A stretch of DNA of 64,000 bases. Source: a bacterium (GTDB lineage: Bacteria > JACRDZ01 > JAQUKH01). The translations under genes and the position numbers were made by a program. Shown piece by piece: positions 1 through 9,294 of this stretch; position 1 is the stretch's first letter; each line of letters starts with the position of its first letter. The stretch covers positions 1 through 64,000 of the forward strand of contig JAQUKH010000006.1 of NCBI GenBank assembly GCA_028719205.1, written 5' to 3'. Under the pieces are notes generated by a model. It saw only the letters and a program-made list of their open reading frames with translations. It was not told where the DNA came from and searched no databases.

Positions 1-494
1 AGGGCAGAAATTGTAAACATGATAGAAATACGGCGGTTACGCGTCCAAACATCAAGAATAACCGCGATGTTGAGAGGTAAGGCGATTTCCAATATACCGA
101 CAACGGTATCTCGGGGTAAATTGATTCCCATGTCACCGGCAGCGGCAACGCGATCAAGATTGAATAACTGCAGCCGCGGCATAAGGTTATTAAACAAGAG
201 GCCAAGCTGATTAAGTATATTGAATTTGGAAGGATGAGCCGTAAAATCATTTTGTGTGTCAAAGTAGAAGGCAAACAAAGCCGCGGCGACCAAAAACACC
301 TGTGTTAACCTGGTAAGCAATTGATCCTCGCCTCTAAGCATGACTATGACAATATACAAAAAGATGCCAAAAACGATAAGCATAAATTTAGTCAGGCTGT
401 ATTCCGGGCTGTAAGAAAAGCGGACTCCCGCCATTCCGCTGAGGAAAAACAAGGCCAGCGGTAAAATAAACGGAATTTTAGAGTTGATTCGCAT
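1..494 (-). CDS. Partial multi-TM membrane protein, O-antigen ligase-like (C-terminus outside window)
   Basis: Open minus-strand frame from ATG at 494 (MRINSKIPFILPLALFFLSGMAGVRFSYSPEYSLTKFMLIVFG...) to the window edge without a stop; hydrophobic segments. Missing from the ORF track because it runs off the edge. Confidence 0.6.
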   Translation of the reverse strand, partial: MRINSKIPFILPLALFFLSGMAGVRFSYSPEYSLTKFMLIVFGIFLYIVIVMLRGEDQLLTRLTQVFLVAAALFAFYFDTQNDFTAHPSKFNILNQLGLLFNNLMPRLQLFNLDRVAAAGDMGINLPRDTVVGILEIALPLNIAVILDVWTRNRRISIMFTISA

Positions 495-572
495 GCATCA
501 TTTAACCACATAAAATTTAAAAAGTCAAAAAAATATAGAGGATATCATAATCATTTGTTATACTTAAAGCAA

Positions 573-1355
573 ATGCGTTATAAATATTTTTTTATCTTTA
601 TTTTTATATTTTATCCATTGATCATTTTCGCGGAGGATCTTGCGCCGCGCGTAATTATGCAGAAGGTGGTTGACCAGTTTAAGCCGGAGACGGAGGTTCA
701 GGAAATAGAAATGATTCTGATAGATAAAGACGGCAAACAATGGGTCCGCACAGGCACATTTTACAGCAAAAAGAAAACACAAAAAGATGATATGCATCTT
801 TTTATTTTTCATTCTCCGCCGGATCTGGATAAGAGCGGGGTTCTGACCATTGAAAACACTGCAGGTGAGGATGACCAGTGGATGTATGTTCCCGCGTACC
901 ATACTGTCCGGAGGATCCCTCCTAATAGCCGCGGAAGCCAGTATATGGGTACGGATTTTTATTACGAGGATATAATCAAGCCCCGTCCGGAAGAATACGA
1001 ATACACAATTACAGGGAAAGAAAAAATTAACGGGACAGTTTGTACTATTATAAGTTCCATTCCCATCTCAGGCCGCCTCAAAAAGGAATCGGGTTATGGA
1101 AAGATCATCGCGTGGATTGATGAAAACAAATATGTTATTTTAAAGCAGGAACTTTATAATAAAAATAATGAGTTGATAAAGATCCTGACAAGTTCTGAGC
1201 TTGTGAAATATAAAAATTCATACTATTGGAATAAACGTGAAATGGTAACAGCGGCAACAAACCATAAAACAATCATTGAAAATAAAAAAGTTGTAATTGA
1301 CGGGCCGCTTGATGATGCGATTTTTACTGTAAGGTTCCTGAAGAGGGGAAAATAA
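573..1355 (+). CDS. Outer membrane lipoprotein-sorting protein (LolA-like superfamily)
   Basis: Signal peptide, then APRVIMQKVVDQFKPETEVQEIEMILIDKDGK... DDQWMYVPAYHTVRRIPPNSRGSQYMGTDFYYEDI, typical of the LolA-like family; start placed at the second Met. Confidence 0.8.
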   Translation: MRYKYFFIFIFIFYPLIIFAEDLAPRVIMQKVVDQFKPETEVQEIEMILIDKDGKQWVRTGTFYSKKKTQKDDMHLFIFHSPPDLDKSGVLTIENTAGEDDQWMYVPAYHTVRRIPPNSRGSQYMGTDFYYEDIIKPRPEEYEYTITGKEKINGTVCTIISSIPISGRLKKESGYGKIIAWIDENKYVILKQELYNKNNELIKILTSSELVKYKNSYYWNKREMVTAATNHKTIIENKKVVIDGPLDDAIFTVRFLKRGK

Positions 1356-1389
1356 AATAGTTGCAAGTCACAAGTTAAAATTAAATACT

Positions 1390-2700
1390 ATGGTGAAAAT
1401 ATATTATTTGTCACTCTCATTTCTATTTGTTTGTTCTGTTTGTGTTTCCTATGCCGGAGAGAGTAAAACCAGTGGGAGTATAGATTATAGGTTCGGATAT
1501 TATATGAATGACATGGAGAATGATGGATTTTCCCGTAAATGGCCTGAAATAGATTTCAGGCCTAAATATGAGAATGGTTTTTCTTCAGGCATACATGGCT
1601 ATTTTGAAGGAAAACTCAGGTATAATTTTTCGGATAAAATAAGGAACCGTTATATTTTGAATGAGGGATATTTTGATCTTTACTTGAACGATCTTGATAT
1701 TCGCCTCGGGCGTCAGATCATTTCATGGGGCAGGGCGGATACATTTAAACCGACAGATCAATTTAAGATCTATGACTATACTGATTTTACAAAACAAGAC
1801 GAAGAAGGGATTTTAGCATTAAAGGCTGATTTTTTTTCCCCGGGCTTTGAATTGGAAGGTGTTTTTGTCCCGGAGTTTACTAAAAATTATATTGTTTATT
1901 CTGAGAAAAACAGATGGTTGCCATTAACCCTGCCTTCAAACATCCCATCAAATTTCAAAATCAGAGATGAAGAGGACGCGTCCGGCGAACCTGAACCGGA
2001 TTTATCCTCCCTGCAATACGGGTTTAGATTAAATCATGAAGGCCGGGGATTTGATTATGCCGTGTCTTATTCCGTGACTTACGACCATACGCCGGTTTAT
2101 TTGGACGGCTATCTGAAATCAATTGATACCACAGCGAATGAAGCGGTTTATGCTGTAAAACCGGAATATTCAAGGATCCAGACGATAGGTTTTGACTGGG
2201 CGACATTTTTATCCGAATACGGCCTGCGGGGCGAGATGGCATATACATTAACCAAAGACAGAAAAGGTGAAAAAAAGGATATTGATGATCCTTATTTTGA
2301 GATGGTTTCAGGGATCGACCATACCTTTGAGAGGGTGATAGGGCGGATAAATATTTTTATTCTGGCGGAATATGTGTTAGACAGGGAAATGCCGGTAAGA
2401 GGGGATGAAAATCAGGTTGAGAACGGTTTAAAACATTTTTTGAGGCAGGGGATTATAATAAATTCCGAATTTAAGAAAGATGATACAAAAAAATTGAATG
2501 TTAAATGGATCTATAATCTGGAAAAAAGAGATTATCTCCTTCAACCGGAATTCAAATTTATCCCGCCTCAGAAAAATTCAAGTAGAACCTCAAAAGAAAT
2601 TTATATCAGGGCGGATGTTTTAAGCGGCCGCATTGGGACTTTTTTTGGAACGTTCAGGAAAAACGATAAAGTTGAAGCAGGTATAAAGGTATATTTCTAA
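1390..2700 (+). CDS. Outer membrane beta-barrel protein (DUF1302-like), partner of the LolA-like protein
   Basis: Signal peptide; GRQIISWGRADTFKPTDQF motif; C-terminal aromatic VKVYF. Confidence 0.65.
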   Translation: MVKIYYLSLSFLFVCSVCVSYAGESKTSGSIDYRFGYYMNDMENDGFSRKWPEIDFRPKYENGFSSGIHGYFEGKLRYNFSDKIRNRYILNEGYFDLYLNDLDIRLGRQIISWGRADTFKPTDQFKIYDYTDFTKQDEEGILALKADFFSPGFELEGVFVPEFTKNYIVYSEKNRWLPLTLPSNIPSNFKIRDEEDASGEPEPDLSSLQYGFRLNHEGRGFDYAVSYSVTYDHTPVYLDGYLKSIDTTANEAVYAVKPEYSRIQTIGFDWATFLSEYGLRGEMAYTLTKDRKGEKKDIDDPYFEMVSGIDHTFERVIGRINIFILAEYVLDREMPVRGDENQVENGLKHFLRQGIIINSEFKKDDTKKLNVKWIYNLEKRDYLLQPEFKFIPPQKNSSRTSKEIYIRADVLSGRIGTFFGTFRKNDKVEAGIKVYF

Positions 2701-2730
2701 AAGGTCACAACGTCACCAGTAAAGACTTTA

Positions 2731-3249
2731 TCACTTGTGACCTGGTGACTTTGCAACTGGTGACTTATTTGCGCATTCAGCCACTTCGCCTTTTATTGAA
2801 TAAACTGCGTGGGGAATTGCGGGAAGGATCACCTCAAGGCATTCCTTAACCGCCTTGGGGCTTCCCGGAAGATTAATTATCAGGGTTTTCTTTGCGATGC
2901 CGCAAATTCCTCTTGAAATAATACTGAAAGGGGTATTTTTCAGGTTCTGGATGCGCATTGCCTCGCTGAATCCGGGCAGTGGTTTTTCAATAACTTCAAA
3001 GGTAGCTTCAGGAGTAACGTCCCGTGGCCCAAGCCCCGTTCCTCCGGTAGTAAAGATCAGGTCAAAATTATTTTTAATAAAATTTTTAAGTTCTTTTATA
3101 ATAAGTTTTTTTTCATCAGGAATAATAATAATATTTCCAACGGAATAAATTTTATTATTAAGCGCCTTTTCTATACCCGGCCCGCTTGTGTCTATTCGTT
3201 CCCCGCGGGAACCTTTATCACTTACAGTGATTATGGCAACCTTAATCAT
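2731..3249 (-). CDS. MogA/MoaB family molybdopterin adenylyltransferase-like protein
   Basis: VAIITVSDKGSRGERIDTSGP...FTTGGTGLGPRDVTPEAT; start placed at ATG 3249. Confidence 0.9.
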   Translation of the reverse strand: MIKVAIITVSDKGSRGERIDTSGPGIEKALNNKIYSVGNIIIIPDEKKLIIKELKNFIKNNFDLIFTTGGTGLGPRDVTPEATFEVIEKPLPGFSEAMRIQNLKNTPFSIISRGICGIAKKTLIINLPGSPKAVKECLEVILPAIPHAVYSIKGEVAECANKSPVAKSPGHK

Positions 3250-4288
3250 ATTCAAAAAACACCTTTGCCAGGTCATAAAATTCCGGCGGAACAGTTTTAA
3301 GTTTTCCTAAAACTTCTTTTAAAGGGACGGGAACAATTTTATTATTTTGCAGACCCACCATAAATCCGAATTTATTCTCATGGACAAGGTCAATAGCCGC
3401 AAGCCCGAAACGGGTGGCCAGGATCCTGTCAAAAGCTGTAGGTGATCCGCCGCGCTGGGTATGACCTAAAACAGTTACCCTGGTCTCAAATCCGGTATTT
3501 TTTTCTATTTCTTTACTCAGGATGTCACCTATTCCGCCAAGCCTTTCATGCCCGAAATCATCCTTTTGTTTGGCTGTTGTTGAGAGTTTTCCTATGTTTA
3601 TTTCTTTAGCGCCTTCTGATACAACAACTACGCTGAAATGTTTTCCTTTATTGTGGCGGTTTTTAAGATGCTGACAGACTTTTTCGAGATCAAAAGGCTC
3701 TTCAGGTATCAGAATAAGGTCCGCGCCGCCCGCGATGCCTCCGTAAGTCGCAAGCCAACCCGCGTGCCGGCCCATTACCTCCAAAACCATGATCCTGTGA
3801 TGTGATTCAGCGGTGGTATGAAGACGGTCTATTGCCTCGGTGATAATACTTACCGCGGTATCAAATCCAAAGGTATATTCTGTTCCGAAAAGGTCATTAT
3901 CAATTGTTTTAGGGATACCCACGACATTTATCCCCTCGACAAAAAGTTTTGCCGCCGCGCCGATAGTATCTTCTCCGCCGATCGCGACAATAACATCAAG
4001 CCCGAATTTTTTAATTGTTTTCTTGATATTCTCTATCCCGTTCTCTTTTTTATACGGATTGGTCCGTGAGGTGCCTAAGATCGTTCCGCCCTTGTGAAGG
4101 ATACCGGATATGCTATCCATTGTTAACGGGGATATGTCTCCATTGATCAGTCCCGCCCAGCCGTTTTTTATCCCGAACATTTCGTAATTGTAGAATTTAA
4201 TTCCTTTACGCACGACCGCGCGGATAGCCGCGTTAAGCCCCGGGCAGTCACCGCCGCCGGTAAGAATTCCGATCTTTTTTGTGGACAT
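3242..4288 (-). CDS. pfkA: 6-phosphofructokinase, PPi-type active site
   Basis: KIGILTGGGDCPGLNAAIRAVV, GGEDTIGAA, PKTIDNDL, MVLEVMGRHAGWLA; SD AAGGAGGG upstream of ATG 4288. Confidence 0.93.
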   Translation of the reverse strand: MSTKKIGILTGGGDCPGLNAAIRAVVRKGIKFYNYEMFGIKNGWAGLINGDISPLTMDSISGILHKGGTILGTSRTNPYKKENGIENIKKTIKKFGLDVIVAIGGEDTIGAAAKLFVEGINVVGIPKTIDNDLFGTEYTFGFDTAVSIITEAIDRLHTTAESHHRIMVLEVMGRHAGWLATYGGIAGGADLILIPEEPFDLEKVCQHLKNRHNKGKHFSVVVVSEGAKEINIGKLSTTAKQKDDFGHERLGGIGDILSKEIEKNTGFETRVTVLGHTQRGGSPTAFDRILATRFGLAAIDLVHENKFGFMVGLQNNKIVPVPLKEVLGKLKTVPPEFYDLAKVFFEYD

Positions 4289-4363
4289 ACTTATTCCCTC
4301 CTTGATTTTAATTGTATTAAATATTTTTTCTATTGTCAATAAATTAAGAAAACACGATTTTTC

Positions 4364-4392
4364 TTGACTAAGGAAAAAGCTTATAATATTAT
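4364..4392 (+). promoter_or_regulatory. Sigma70-type promoter TTGACT-17-TATTAT
   Basis: -35 at 4364-4369, -10 at 4387-4392, upstream of the small ORF at 4447. Confidence 0.5.
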
Positions 4393-4446
4393 TATATCGG
4401 TAAATCCCGGATAAATTCTAAATAATTTTTTTAATATGAGAAAAAA

Positions 4447-4650
4447 ATGAAAAAAATAAGTTCGCGAAAAGTAGAAAAAGATATTCTGGCTCTCTTGAAT
4501 GAATTAAACGCTAAAATGGATACACTGGTGCTAAATCAAAAGACATTAGAGAGAAGAGTCGGGTATTTGAAAGGTGAGCTCCTTTTTTCTCTAAGAGAAG
4601 AGATAGTCGGTGAATCAGATATTCATCCGAACTATTATGTGGACAGATAA
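4447..4650 (+). CDS. Small charged protein of unknown function (67 aa)
   Basis: ORF downstream of a plausible promoter; coiled-coil-like composition. Confidence 0.5.
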   Translation: MKKISSRKVEKDILALLNELNAKMDTLVLNQKTLERRVGYLKGELLFSLREEIVGESDIHPNYYVDR

Positions 4651-4735
4651 ACTTGAGTTAAATGGTCTGCCACTTTTTCTCAATGCCACCCGCCTTTAAA
4701 AAATTTATAATAAAAAATAAAAAACATGGTTAATA

Positions 4736-5317
4736 ATGTTTGAAAAAGAGCTTTGGAAGAAATTAATTGACATTTCTCCGCAGGAGATAAGTGTTAACTC
4801 AAGGGCTGTATATGATCCTGTTACGAAACAGATCTGCGTTAATGTATTTAACGAAAAATTTACTGTTGACCTGGAAAAACAAATAATTACAAGTTCCGCT
4901 CAGGGAAAGGTATCGCCTCTCTTACCTTTATTTCTTCTCCATTATTTAGCCTGCTCAAAAGATATCCCGCTTTGTAATACACTGGCTTCTCCGCATCAAT
5001 TGAAAGGCGGAATATTTTTTTTCAGGGGAGCTCATGAACTACCGCTTGATAAGATAGCCGAAAAATTTGGAAATGATCTTGAAAAATTTTTAGAAAAAGG
5101 TAAAAAATTGGGCGGAGAAAAAGTCAAATTCGGCGATGCCGCTGTAAAATTAAATTTACTTCCAAGAATTCCGGTTATTTTTATTATTTGGAAAAAAGAT
5201 GAAGAATTTGAGAGCCAGGTTAATTTAATTCTTGATAAAAGCGTTGAAGAACAGATGAATCTGGATATTTTATTTCTGGGGCTTATTTACGCAATAGGAA
5301 AAATACTGGAGGTTTAA
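4736..5317 (+). CDS. DUF3786 domain protein
   Basis: GGIFFFRGAHELPLDKIAEKFG...GDAAVKLNLLPRIPVIFIIWKKDEEF. Confidence 0.8.
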   Translation: MFEKELWKKLIDISPQEISVNSRAVYDPVTKQICVNVFNEKFTVDLEKQIITSSAQGKVSPLLPLFLLHYLACSKDIPLCNTLASPHQLKGGIFFFRGAHELPLDKIAEKFGNDLEKFLEKGKKLGGEKVKFGDAAVKLNLLPRIPVIFIIWKKDEEFESQVNLILDKSVEEQMNLDILFLGLIYAIGKILEV

Positions 5318-5365
5318 ATTCCAATTTTATAATTTTTGCTTAATATCAAACGATAAACGCAAAAG

Positions 5366-5434
5366 CTATAAAAAAAACGTATAAGTTACAGCAAGAATAA
5401 TAAACACCAAACCTAATACTCCGAACATTGGCAT
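5366..5434 (-). CDS. 22-aa single-TM membrane microprotein MPMFGVLGLVFIILAVTYTFFL
   Basis: ATG at 5434 preceded by AAGGAGGTAATAC; promoter TTGACA-17-GATAAT at 5526-5498; stop at 5366; not in the ORF track. Confidence 0.6.
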   Translation of the reverse strand: MPMFGVLGLVFIILAVTYTFFL

Positions 5435-5497
5435 GTATTACCTCCTTATTTCAATGTTTTTTTGTAACAACCCTCCTATTCAAATGGCCACATAAGT

Positions 5498-5526
5498 ATT
5501 ATCCGATAGAAATTAGTCTTTGTCAA
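5498..5526 (-). promoter_or_regulatory. Near-consensus sigma70 promoter TTGACA-17-GATAAT
   Basis: Read on the minus strand; 17-nt spacer, upstream of the microprotein. Confidence 0.7.
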
Positions 5527-5539
5527 TAAAAACTTATAA

Positions 5540-6994
5540 TTATATAAATTTTTCTATGCGTTTAAGGCAGGTTTCTTTTGTTAAAAGCGGGATTATCTGG
5601 ACAAGTTCCGGGCCATGCAGGTCGCCGGTTAAAGCGGCGCGGACAGGCATATAAAGATCTTTGCCTTTTATACCGGATTCTTTTTGTATTTCTTTTGCCA
5701 ATTTCTGAAAATTTTCAACTGAAATTGTTTCTTCGTTTTTTATCTTTTCACGCCAAAGGTTCAGCGCTTTTCTTGAAAGCTCGGTTTTTAGCAGTTCTTC
5801 CGCTTCTTTTTCCAATGTGCCTGTTTTGTCAAAAAATATTGAACATAATTTTGGTATTTCAGAAATGTGATGTATATGATTTTTTGTAGTTTCAACCACC
5901 TTGCAAAGCCAGGGCCAGTCAACGTCCGGTCTTTCCTTTATCAATCCTTCTTTTATCAGGAACGGCAGGGCCATTTCAGCAATTGTGTTAATATCAAATT
6001 TTAACAAATGCTGGCCGTTTACCCAGTCTAATTTCTGCAGGTCGAAAATGGCAGGGCTTTTTGAAACACGGTCCAGATCAAACTGCTCTATCAATTCTTT
6101 ACGGGAAAGGATCTCTTCAACCTTTCCATCCTTTTCTTTCGGCGACCATCCGAGCATCGCAAGATAATTTAAAAGCCCGTCCGGTAAATATCCATCAGAG
6201 ATATATTCAGTTATCGATGTATGGCTGTCCCGTTTGCTTAATTTAGCGCGGTCTTTTCCGAGGATAAGGGAAAGATGCCCGAAATGAGGCGTTTTAAAAT
6301 CAAGCGCCTGATAGATCATTACCTGCCTGCGGGTATTCGGAAGGTGTTCTTCCCCGCGTAAAACGTGTGATATTTCCATCAGGTGGTCATCGATCACCGC
6401 GGCGTAGTTATAGGTTGGAAGCCCCTGAGAGCGTATGATAATAAAATCTCCGACCATTTCCCCCCGGAGATTAACTTCACCGCGTATCAGATCCTGAATT
6501 ATTATATCTTCACGTGACGCGATAAACCTGATCGACGGTTTACGGTTTTCCTTAATAAATTTATTTTTTTCATTTTCTGAAAGATTTTTGCAGTGGCCGT
6601 CATATTGAGGTACCCTGCCTTCTTTTAAGGCAAGTTCTTTTTTCGCGTTTAATTCTTCATCCGTGCAAAAACAATAATATGCCTTATTTTCTTTAATTAA
6701 TTTCCGGGCGTAATCATTATATATATGCAGCCGCTCAGATTGCCGGTAAGGCGCGTGCGGCCCGCCGATGTCTGGGCCTTCGTCCCAGTTAAGTCCAAGC
6801 CAGGATAAGTCTTCCAATAAAGTTTTCTCCGATTCCTTAGTAGAACGCGCAATATCTGTATCCTCGATACGCAGTATAAAAGTCCCGCCGTGATGCCTTG
6901 CAAAAAGCCAGTTATACAGGCAGGTTCTTACCCCGCCGACATGAAGATTCCCTGTCGGGCTTGGCGCGAATCGGACTCGTATTTTGTTTGACAT
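5540..6994 (-). CDS. gltX: Glutamyl-tRNA synthetase
   Basis: RFAPSPTGNLHVGGVRTCLYNWLFARH...KLSKRDSHTSI. Confidence 0.97.
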   Translation of the reverse strand: MSNKIRVRFAPSPTGNLHVGGVRTCLYNWLFARHHGGTFILRIEDTDIARSTKESEKTLLEDLSWLGLNWDEGPDIGGPHAPYRQSERLHIYNDYARKLIKENKAYYCFCTDEELNAKKELALKEGRVPQYDGHCKNLSENEKNKFIKENRKPSIRFIASREDIIIQDLIRGEVNLRGEMVGDFIIIRSQGLPTYNYAAVIDDHLMEISHVLRGEEHLPNTRRQVMIYQALDFKTPHFGHLSLILGKDRAKLSKRDSHTSITEYISDGYLPDGLLNYLAMLGWSPKEKDGKVEEILSRKELIEQFDLDRVSKSPAIFDLQKLDWVNGQHLLKFDINTIAEMALPFLIKEGLIKERPDVDWPWLCKVVETTKNHIHHISEIPKLCSIFFDKTGTLEKEAEELLKTELSRKALNLWREKIKNEETISVENFQKLAKEIQKESGIKGKDLYMPVRAALTGDLHGPELVQIIPLLTKETCLKRIEKFI

Positions 6995-7053
6995 AGCGAG
7001 AATAATACCACATTTTCAGATAAGTTCAATACATTTTCGTTAGTTTTCATTAG

Positions 7054-7082
7054 TTGACATCTCTTTTTTTTTGGGGTATATT
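7054..7082 (+). promoter_or_regulatory. Promoter TTGACA-17-TATATT ending 6 nt before the ATG (leaderless candidate)
   Basis: -35 7054-7059, -10 7077-7082, ATG 7089. Confidence 0.65.
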
Positions 7083-7088
7083 AATTTT

Positions 7089-9215
7089 ATGAATTTGCAG
7101 AATTTACTGGAAAAGGTTCAGGAAATTAATCCCAACGCGGATCTTACCCTCATAAAACTTTCATATAACATAGCGGAAAAGGTACACCGGGAACAGAAAA
7201 GGGAGTCAGGCGATCCTTATCTTGTTCACCCTCTTCGTGTCGCGGAGATCCTGGCTGACTGGGATATGGATGTTGTTACTGTGTCAGCGGGCATACTTCA
7301 TGATATTTTAGAAGAGTCTTTAATTATACCGGAAGAGATCAGAAGATATATGGGGAATGAAGTTTATCATCTGGTAGAAGGCGTGACTAAAATAAGTAAA
7401 CTGGAACTGCCTTCATTTGAAGAGCGCCAGGTGGAAAACCTGCGCAAAATGCTTCTTGCTATGACCCAGGATATTCGAGTTATTATTATTAAGCTGGCGG
7501 ACCGGCTTGATAATATGAGGACCTTGGAATTTTTGTCTCCCCAAAGGCAAAAAAAGATAGCCCATGAAACCCTTGATATATACGCGCCTATCGCGCACCG
7601 CCTTGGAATGGGAAAAGTAAGAGCGGAGCTGGAAGACCTGAGTTTCATGACCCTGGAACCAAAAAGTTATAATGAGCTGAGTGAGAAGGTAAATGAAAAA
7701 AGGGAAGAAAGAGAAGCTAAGATCAAGGAGATCACAGATATCCTTGAAAAAAAATTAAAAGAAGCAAATATTAAAGCGCGCATAAAAGGCAGGGCAAAAC
7801 ATTATTACAGCATATATCAAAAAATACATAACGAAAACAGGAGTTTTTCTGATATTTATGACCTTACGGCCGTGCGTATTATTACTGAATCGGTTAAAGA
7901 TTGTTACGCGGCATTGGGAATAGTCCACACATTATGGAAACCGGTTCCCGGCAGGTTTAAGGATTTTATCGCGATGCCGAAATCCAATATGTATCAGTCA
8001 CTGCATACTTCTATTTTGGGTAACCGGGGAGAAGCGTTTGAGATACAGATCAGGACTGAGGAAATGCACAGGATTTCAGAATACGGTATCGCGGCTCACT
8101 GGAAATATAAAGAAAAGAAAGGCGTTATCGAAAAAGATGACCAGAAATTTGCGTGGATCAGCCAGCTTCTGGAAATGTCTCCGGATAAAAAAGATCCTAA
8201 TGAACTGATACGAAACCTGAAGATAGATCTTTATCAAAATGAGGTTTTTGTTTTTACTCCAAAGGGTACCGTAAAAAGCCTCCCGCAAGGGTCAAATGTT
8301 ATAGATTTCGCGTACGCGGTCCATACGGATGTCGGACATAATTGTGTCGGCGCGAAGGTGAACGGCAGGATGGTGCCGTTAAAATACAAAATAAAAAACG
8401 GCGACATAATACAGGTTTTAACTATGCCTACCCACCGGCCGAGCCGGGACTGGCTTAAGATCGTTAAGACAGGCAAGGCGAGGACCAAAATACGGCAATG
8501 GTTTAAATCTCAGGATGAAGATGAAAGTACTAATCAGGGTAAAGAAGTTTTGGAACGGGAATTAAAAAAGGAAAATATAAGCCTTGCTAATTTTATAAAG
8601 TCAGGCGACATTTTAAAAGTTACCCAGGAATTTAAACTTAAAAGCATAAATGAGCTTTTTACCAATATAGGTTACGGAGAATTGTCGGTAAGGCAGGTAA
8701 TTAACCGTCTTTTGCCTGACAGGCCTTCTTTAACCGCGAAGGTTGGAGTGCCGGATAAGAAGGCATCAAGCGGGATAATAATTGATGGGATGGATAATTG
8801 TCTGGTCCATTTTGGACGATGTTGCAGCCCGATCCCGGGTGATGCCATAGTTGGTTTTATAACCCGCGGGCGCGGGGTATCAATTCACCGGCAGGATTGC
8901 CCGAATTTATTCAGTTTCAGCCTGGAGCCAGAGAGAAAAGTAAAGATCAAATGGGATACCGCGAAGGTTTCGACTTACGAAGTGAATATAGATGTATTGG
9001 CTTATAACCGTGTCAAATTGCTGGCCGATATTTCTACGGCAATTTCGGAGATGGGTACCGCTATTACTTCCGCTTCCGCGCAGTCGGGCCCGAATAATTT
9101 AGCTAACTCGAGGTTTGTCGTTGAAATAAAAAATCACGAACATCTGAACCAGGTGATAGAAAATATCAAAAAGATCAAAGATGTAATCAAGGTCACAAGG
9201 TCGGAACCGAAATAA
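7089..9215 (+). CDS. rel: RelA/SpoT-type (p)ppGpp synthetase/hydrolase (HD, synthetase, TGS, ACT)
   Basis: YLVHPLRVAEILADW, LHDILEES, RFKDFIAMPKSNMYQSLHTSI, TGS FVFTPKGTVKSLPQGS, ACT domain. Confidence 0.95.
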   Translation: MNLQNLLEKVQEINPNADLTLIKLSYNIAEKVHREQKRESGDPYLVHPLRVAEILADWDMDVVTVSAGILHDILEESLIIPEEIRRYMGNEVYHLVEGVTKISKLELPSFEERQVENLRKMLLAMTQDIRVIIIKLADRLDNMRTLEFLSPQRQKKIAHETLDIYAPIAHRLGMGKVRAELEDLSFMTLEPKSYNELSEKVNEKREEREAKIKEITDILEKKLKEANIKARIKGRAKHYYSIYQKIHNENRSFSDIYDLTAVRIITESVKDCYAALGIVHTLWKPVPGRFKDFIAMPKSNMYQSLHTSILGNRGEAFEIQIRTEEMHRISEYGIAAHWKYKEKKGVIEKDDQKFAWISQLLEMSPDKKDPNELIRNLKIDLYQNEVFVFTPKGTVKSLPQGSNVIDFAYAVHTDVGHNCVGAKVNGRMVPLKYKIKNGDIIQVLTMPTHRPSRDWLKIVKTGKARTKIRQWFKSQDEDESTNQGKEVLERELKKENISLANFIKSGDILKVTQEFKLKSINELFTNIGYGELSVRQVINRLLPDRPSLTAKVGVPDKKASSGIIIDGMDNCLVHFGRCCSPIPGDAIVGFITRGRGVSIHRQDCPNLFSFSLEPERKVKIKWDTAKVSTYEVNIDVLAYNRVKLLADISTAISEMGTAITSASAQSGPNNLANSRFVVEIKNHEHLNQVIENIKKIKDVIKVTRSEPK

Positions 9216-9217
9216 AA

Positions 9218-9246
9218 TTGACAATCGTGTGTTTTTTTAATAAAAT
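9218..9246 (+). promoter_or_regulatory. Promoter TTGACA-17-TAAAAT of the TCA-type cluster
   Basis: -35 9218-9223, -10 9241-9246, upstream of ATG 9295. Confidence 0.65.
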
Positions 9247-9294
9247 AAATAGTTTAGATGAAAATCATATAAATAGTTTTTGAAAGGGAGAAAA

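Noticed and set aside
19-210. 63-aa plus-strand ORF
   Set aside because: Antisense to the membrane-protein frame that is open to the window edge.
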